Part shown: one piece after another, positions 60,521-64,000 of the stretch
Layout: every line of letters begins with the position of its first letter
How positions within the stretch are numbered: position 1 is the stretch's first letter
Assembly (NCBI RefSeq): GCF_000814005.1
Contig: NZ_JWLK01000006.1
Span: 352,263 to 416,262, forward strand
Source: Ruegeria sp. ANG-S4
GTDB lineage: Bacteria; Pseudomonadota; Alphaproteobacteria; Rhodobacterales; Rhodobacteraceae
Direction of reading: 5' to 3'
Length of the DNA: 64,000 bases
Notes under the pieces: generated by a model
Told to the model about the DNA's origin: nothing
Databases searched by the model: none
Seen by the model: only the letters and a program-made list of their open reading frames with translations
Made by a program: the position numbers and the translations under genes

Positions 60521-61857
60521 ACGAGTTGGTAAAGGTCGAGGAGCCGACCGTTTGGTACTCTGAAGTTCCGCGTTCGATCAACAAGCAGATTGTTCTGGGC
60601 CTGGTGATGCTGGTGGTCTGCTTTGGCGGCTTTGGCTTGTGGTCTTTCCGCGCCCCATTGGCGGCGGCGGTGATCGCCCAAGGCAGTTTTGTGGCAACGG
60701 GCCGGAACAAGATTGTTCAACACCTCGAAGGCGGCATTATCGAAGACATCCTTGTATCCGAAGGTGAATCGGTTCAGGCGGGCCAGGTTTTGATGACGCT
60801 TGACCAAACATCGGCAGAGGCCAATGAACGTGAACTGTTCATCCGGAAAATTCGCTTGCAGGCCATGACCGAACGCCTGCTTGCGGAACACAGCGAACAG
60901 GAACGTCTGGTCTTTTCCCAGGGGCTTCTGGACGCATCGGATGATGTCGAAGTCATGACCATACTGGACAGTCAAAAGCTGAGTTTCGATGTCTCGCGCA
61001 AGACACTCCTGAATGACATCGCCTTGCTTGCCCGAAACATGGAAGCCCTGCGCATCCGCGCCTCGGGGTTTGAGGCGCAACTGACCAGCATGAGACGCCG
61101 CTCGGAAATTCTGCAGGAAGAGTATGACACCAAGGCCGCGCTTTTCGAAAAGGGATTGGTGCGCAAGGGTGATCTGAACACGATCCGCAGGGTTCAGGCC
61201 GAAGCCGAAGGCCAGCTTGCGCGCTTGCAGGCGGAAACAGCCGAAGTGAACCAGATGCTTCTGAAATACGAGGAACAGATATCACGCACCCGGTCCGCCT
61301 ATCGCGAGGCGGCCCTGGACGAATTGGGCGTGATCGAAGCCGATCTGGAGAGTGTTCGCGAAAAAGCCCGTCAGGCGCGCAGCGTTCTTGATCGCGCAGT
61401 TGTGCGCGCGCCGGTCACAGGGACGGTTGTGCGTCTACACCATCACACACCGGGCGGCGTGATCGAAACCGGCGAGCCGATTGCCGAGATTTTGCCGGCA
61501 GATGCGCCACTCATTATCGAAGCACAGATTCCGCGGACCGAGATCGACAGCGTTGTTACCGGCCAAATCGCCACCGTAAGGCTGGTTGCGCTGAACCAGC
61601 GCACCACGCCAGTGCTGAATGGCGAGGTGTTCTACGTTTCAGCCGACTCGTTGCTTGAAGACGCAGCTGGCGTCCCGCAAGAGGTATATCTGGCTCGCAT
61701 ATCTTTGACCGCGACCGAGATGGACCGGGTCCGCGGGTTCGTTCCCACACCTGGAATGCCGGCCGAGATCATGATCCAGACCGAAGAGCGGACCTTTGCG
61801 GCCTACATCGCCAAGCCTGTGACGGACAGCATGTCGCGGGCGTTTCGCGAACACTGA
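60517..61857 (+). CDS. PrsE/HlyD-like type I secretion adaptor
   Basis: 446 residues: a membrane helix near residue 30 (LVMLVVCFGGFGLWSF), the lipoyl-like motif QHLEGGIIEDILVSEGESVQ, a long coiled coil (about residues 95-290) and a C-terminal beta-barrel domain ending in VTDSMSRAFREH, the typical end of HlyD/PrsE/AprE proteins. ATG 60517 overlaps the ABC stop. The pair makes the inner-membrane part of a type I secretion system; the outer-membrane channel is missing from this locus. Last gene of the operon. Confidence 0.92.
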   Translation: MNELVKVEEPTVWYSEVPRSINKQIVLGLVMLVVCFGGFGLWSFRAPLAAAVIAQGSFVATGRNKIVQHLEGGIIEDILVSEGESVQAGQVLMTLDQTSAEANERELFIRKIRLQAMTERLLAEHSEQERLVFSQGLLDASDDVEVMTILDSQKLSFDVSRKTLLNDIALLARNMEALRIRASGFEAQLTSMRRRSEILQEEYDTKAALFEKGLVRKGDLNTIRRVQAEAEGQLARLQAETAEVNQMLLKYEEQISRTRSAYREAALDELGVIEADLESVREKARQARSVLDRAVVRAPVTGTVVRLHHHTPGGVIETGEPIAEILPADAPLIIEAQIPRTEIDSVVTGQIATVRLVALNQRTTPVLNGEVFYVSADSLLEDAAGVPQEVYLARISLTATEMDRVRGFVPTPGMPAEIMIQTEERTFAAYIAKPVTDSMSRAFREH

Positions 61858-61924
61858 CGCATTGGGTACATCTTGCAATCGCATCGTGTTAGCATCCTGA
61901 CAACCGTGTTCAGGAGCCTGCCCA

Positions 61925-62305
61925 ATGCCTTTGAGTGTGAAAGACATGATGGAGGCGGCAAATCAGGTCGTCCCACGCATTGATACATCCCGTGCCAAAG
62001 AACTGATCGAGCAGGGTGCCTTGCTGCTCGACATCCGCGATGCGTCAGAACTGGAGAAATCCGGGCGCGCTGTTGGGTCCCACCATATTTCGCGCGGCAT
62101 GCTCGAGTTTCGTGCTGACCCGGACTTGCCCTCGCACGACCCGGAGCTTCAATTTGATCGACCGATCGTATTGCATTGTGCGTCCGGTGGGCGGGCAGCT
62201 TTGGCAGGGAAATTGCTGAAGGACATGGGGTACCAGCAGGTTTATAACCTTGGTGGTCTGTCCGATTGGGTCAATGGTGGTGGTGCGGTCACTGCTTCTG
62301 GCTAA
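61925..62305 (+). CDS. Rhodanese-like sulfurtransferase
   Basis: 126 residues, a single rhodanese domain with the active-site loop HCASGGRAA (Cys85) and the start and end motifs LLLDIRDASELEKSG and GYQQVYNLGGLSDW. The loop length fits thiosulfate/persulfide sulfurtransferases rather than Cdc25 phosphatases. AGGAG precedes ATG 61925. It converges with the hydrolase gene with a 4-bp overlap. Cytoplasmic; donor and acceptor unknown. Confidence 0.9.
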   Translation: MPLSVKDMMEAANQVVPRIDTSRAKELIEQGALLLDIRDASELEKSGRAVGSHHISRGMLEFRADPDLPSHDPELQFDRPIVLHCASGGRAALAGKLLKDMGYQQVYNLGGLSDWVNGGGAVTASG

Positions 62306-63060
62306 GCGTTCAGAAAGACCCGAACAGCGCCCTCGAATTCACGCGGTTTTTCCGCGTGCAGCCAATGTCCGGCACCGTTGATCTTTGCAAATCTTGCATT
62401 TGGAAACAGCGCACGAATTCTGTCTCGGTATTCCGGAAGCACATAATCCGATGCGCCCCCGGACAAGAAAAGCGCTTTGCCGCCCCATGATGAATTGATC
62501 TCAGGGAAGCCCATAATGTTTGGCATTTCAGCGGCCAGAACGTCCAAGTTCAGCAACCAACGCCTTTCCTTGACGTCCAGTGATTGTGTGAAAAAGCTCT
62601 GCAATGACTTTTCGACACCCAGATCGGCCAATTGCTGTTCGGCATCGGAACGGCGACTGACCCGGTCCATGTCCACGGCCCGCATCGCTTCGATAAACTG
62701 GATCTGGCTATGGGAATACGCGACCGGCGCGATATCTGCCACGACGAGCTTTCTGACCGTCTGGCCGTGTTCCAGTGCCAGCATCATCGAGGCTTTGCCG
62801 CCCATTGAATGTCCAACGACATCGGCTTGGCCGCCAAAGGCATCAATCACCTCGGCCAGATCCTGCGCCAAGCTATGGTAGTCGTGGCGCGGATCCCAAA
62901 AGCTGTAGGCATGATTGCGCATGTCCACGGCGATGACTTGCCGTTCATCAGAAAGCCTGCGAGCGATTACACCCCAGTTTCGCCCCGAGCCATAAAGACC
63001 GTGGGCAATCAGCAGGGGCGGTTTGTCAGTCGGATCGCCGTGAAGGATCGTATTCAGCAT
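62302..63060 (-). CDS. Alpha/beta hydrolase (YbfF-type esterase)
   Basis: 252 residues. The oxyanion motif HGLYGSGRNWG, nucleophile elbow GHSMGGK (Ser85) and the C-terminal AGHWLHAEKP with the catalytic His are present, with the Asp expected before it. The order fits YbfF-like acyl-CoA esterases/hydrolases, which cleave short-chain esters. ATG 63060 is used; longer frames go to 63129 without a good site. Substrate unknown. The 3' end overlaps the rhodanese gene. Confidence 0.88.
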   Translation of the reverse strand: MLNTILHGDPTDKPPLLIAHGLYGSGRNWGVIARRLSDERQVIAVDMRNHAYSFWDPRHDYHSLAQDLAEVIDAFGGQADVVGHSMGGKASMMLALEHGQTVRKLVVADIAPVAYSHSQIQFIEAMRAVDMDRVSRRSDAEQQLADLGVEKSLQSFFTQSLDVKERRWLLNLDVLAAEMPNIMGFPEINSSWGGKALFLSGGASDYVLPEYRDRIRALFPNARFAKINGAGHWLHAEKPREFEGAVRVFLNA

Positions 63061-63149
63061 ATTGCCGTGATAGCCCCCGTCAGCAGAAACGACCAGCCCC
63101 ATTGTCGCTGGTTTCGTACAGCGGTACATTGCCCGTTCAGGAGGCGCCC

Positions 63150-63524
63150 ATGTCGCAGGAAATCGATATTCAGACCCGGATTGCCGAGACGATCCTGCTG
63201 CTGCGCAAAAAACTCGGATTGCGCGACAAGACCCTGTCCGAGTCGGTCAAGCGCGCCAGACGCCGCTTGCCGCGCCGGATTTACAAACAGGCATTGCTTT
63301 TGGCGAAGGCCGAAAAAATGGCTGAACACCCCAAACTGCGTTTGGTTCTTGATACGCCGATGCTCGAGAAAGCATCAGAAGAGGTACAAGCCCATCTGAC
63401 GGCAATCAATCTGGCCGACCGCAGGTGGGGGTGGTTCCTGAGTTTTCTGGGATCGCTGGCACTTGGGTTTCTGGCTCTGTCAGCGTTGGCTTTGATCGTA
63501 TTGCGTTGGCGTGGGTTTATCTGA
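63150..63524 (+). CDS. Small membrane-anchored protein
   Basis: 124 residues. The first 95 residues are soluble, basic and helical (IAETILLLRKKLGLRDKTL, VKRARRRLPRRIYKQALLLA); a C-terminal helix (FLSFLGSLALGFLALSALAL) anchors it in the inner membrane. ATG 63150 has a perfect AGGAGG site 6 bp upstream. Conserved-looking but with no recognised family. It converges with glyA. Confidence 0.75.
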   Translation: MSQEIDIQTRIAETILLLRKKLGLRDKTLSESVKRARRRLPRRIYKQALLLAKAEKMAEHPKLRLVLDTPMLEKASEEVQAHLTAINLADRRWGWFLSFLGSLALGFLALSALALIVLRWRGFI

Positions 63525-63542
63525 TCCCAACTGGTTGCCAAT

Positions 63543-63569
63543 GAAAAACGGCGCCCGCTATGGCGCCGT
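63543..63569 (-). terminator. Intrinsic terminator of glyA
   Basis: 8-bp stem ACGGCGCC/GGCGCCGT (63548-63555 with 63562-63569) followed on the minus strand by a run of T residues (A run at 63544-63548). It lies 24 bp after the glyA stop. Confidence 0.85.
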
Positions 63570-63593
63570 CTTCTGTATCTGATCCGGTCTGCC

Positions 63594-64000
63594 CTACAAT
63601 TTCGGATAGATTGGGAATTTTGCGCAGAGGTCTGCGACCTGGGCTTTGACCTTGGCCTCGACGGAGGTGTTTGCGTCTTCGCCATTGGCGGCGAGGCCGT
63701 CGACGACCTCGATGATCCAATCGGCGATCTGGCGGAATTCGGTCTCGCCAAAGCCGCGGGTGGTGCCGGCGGGGCTGCCCAGGCGGATGCCGCTGGTGAT
63801 GGTCGGTTTTTCCGGATCAAACGGCACGCCGTTCTTGTTGCAGGTGATATGCGCCCGGCCCAAAGCCTTTTCGGTGGCGTTGCCCTTGACGCCCTTGGGG
63901 CGCAGGTCGACCAGCACGACATGGGTGTCGGTGCCGTGGGTCACCGTGTCCAGACCGCCCTTGATCAGCTGGTCCGACAGCGCCTGCGCGTTGGTCACGA
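63594..64000 (-). CDS. glyA: Serine hydroxymethyltransferase, C-terminal part
   Basis: The last 135 codons of GlyA; the 5' part lies beyond the window end. Motifs typical of the C-terminal domain are present: [37 protein letters not shown] and [12 protein letters not shown]. GlyA is a PLP enzyme that converts serine and tetrahydrofolate to glycine and methylene-tetrahydrofolate. The PLP Lys is in the missing part. A strong intrinsic terminator follows the stop. Confidence 0.95.
   Translation of the reverse strand, partial: VTNAQALSDQLIKGGLDTVTHGTDTHVVLVDLRPKGVKGNATEKALGRAHITCNKNGVPFDPEKPTITSGIRLGSPAGTTRGFGETEFRQIADWIIEVVDGLAANGEDANTSVEAKVKAQVADLCAKFPIYPKL

Overview
The window reads as a chromosome segment of an alphaproteobacterium, most likely a marine Rhodobacterales (roseobacter-type) species. 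This is inferred from gene content: a GapR/DUF2312 protein, a CbrA-like transporter/kinase fusion, a Blh-type persulfide module, PrsDE-like type I secretion and glyA. No rRNA or other marker fixes the genus.

Layout. 1-7.7 kb is ordinary chromosome: a hybrid transporter/histidine kinase (5' end outside the window), an orphan FliM/FliN-domain protein, a four-gene sulfide/persulfide operon on the minus strand, small conserved proteins, gapR and a tRNA-Thr. 7.7-28 kb is accessory DNA downstream of that tRNA: a coiled-coil membrane protein, a decayed prophage strip on the minus strand (terminase C-terminus, HNH nuclease, small coiled-coil proteins, a small HExxH protein), a complete type I restriction-modification operon carrying three passenger genes (DUF3800, a possible PBECR-like nuclease, a YgjP/M48-like metallopeptidase), and then a HEPN plus zinc-ribbon protein and a possible PD-(D/E)XK protein. 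No integrase or flanking att repeat was seen. 28-31.4 kb is mostly non-coding and holds a duplicated block of structured elements. Seven copies of a GAGGGGG motif (CCCCCTC on the minus strand) lie there, six of them inside hairpins with complementary arms, in two sets of three with the same order and similar spacing. Intrinsic terminators close both blocks on the minus strand.

31.4-62 kb is devoted to surface and secreted proteins. An ExbB-ExbD-ExbD-TonB operon is divergent from a 3,664-residue RTX adhesin. The adhesin converges on its own TolC / C39-like ABC transporter / HlyD operon. Next come an OmpA-like protein, tRNA-Leu and a LuxR-type regulator. A second, independent operon follows: an 847-residue Gly/Asn-rich protein with a polyglutamine tract and tandem repeats, a 652-residue repeat protein, a PrsD-like ABC transporter with a long disordered N-terminal extension, and a PrsE/HlyD adaptor. 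This second locus has no TolC of its own, so it may share the first one.

62-64 kb returns to housekeeping genes: a rhodanese, an alpha/beta hydrolase, a small membrane protein and the 3' end of glyA.

The most interesting items are the duplicated structured-RNA block, the Gly/Asn-rich matrix-like secretion locus whose two candidate substrates share a C-terminal motif, and the pairing of a TonB/ExbBD set with a giant adhesin. All functional statements come from motif reading; no database search was run.
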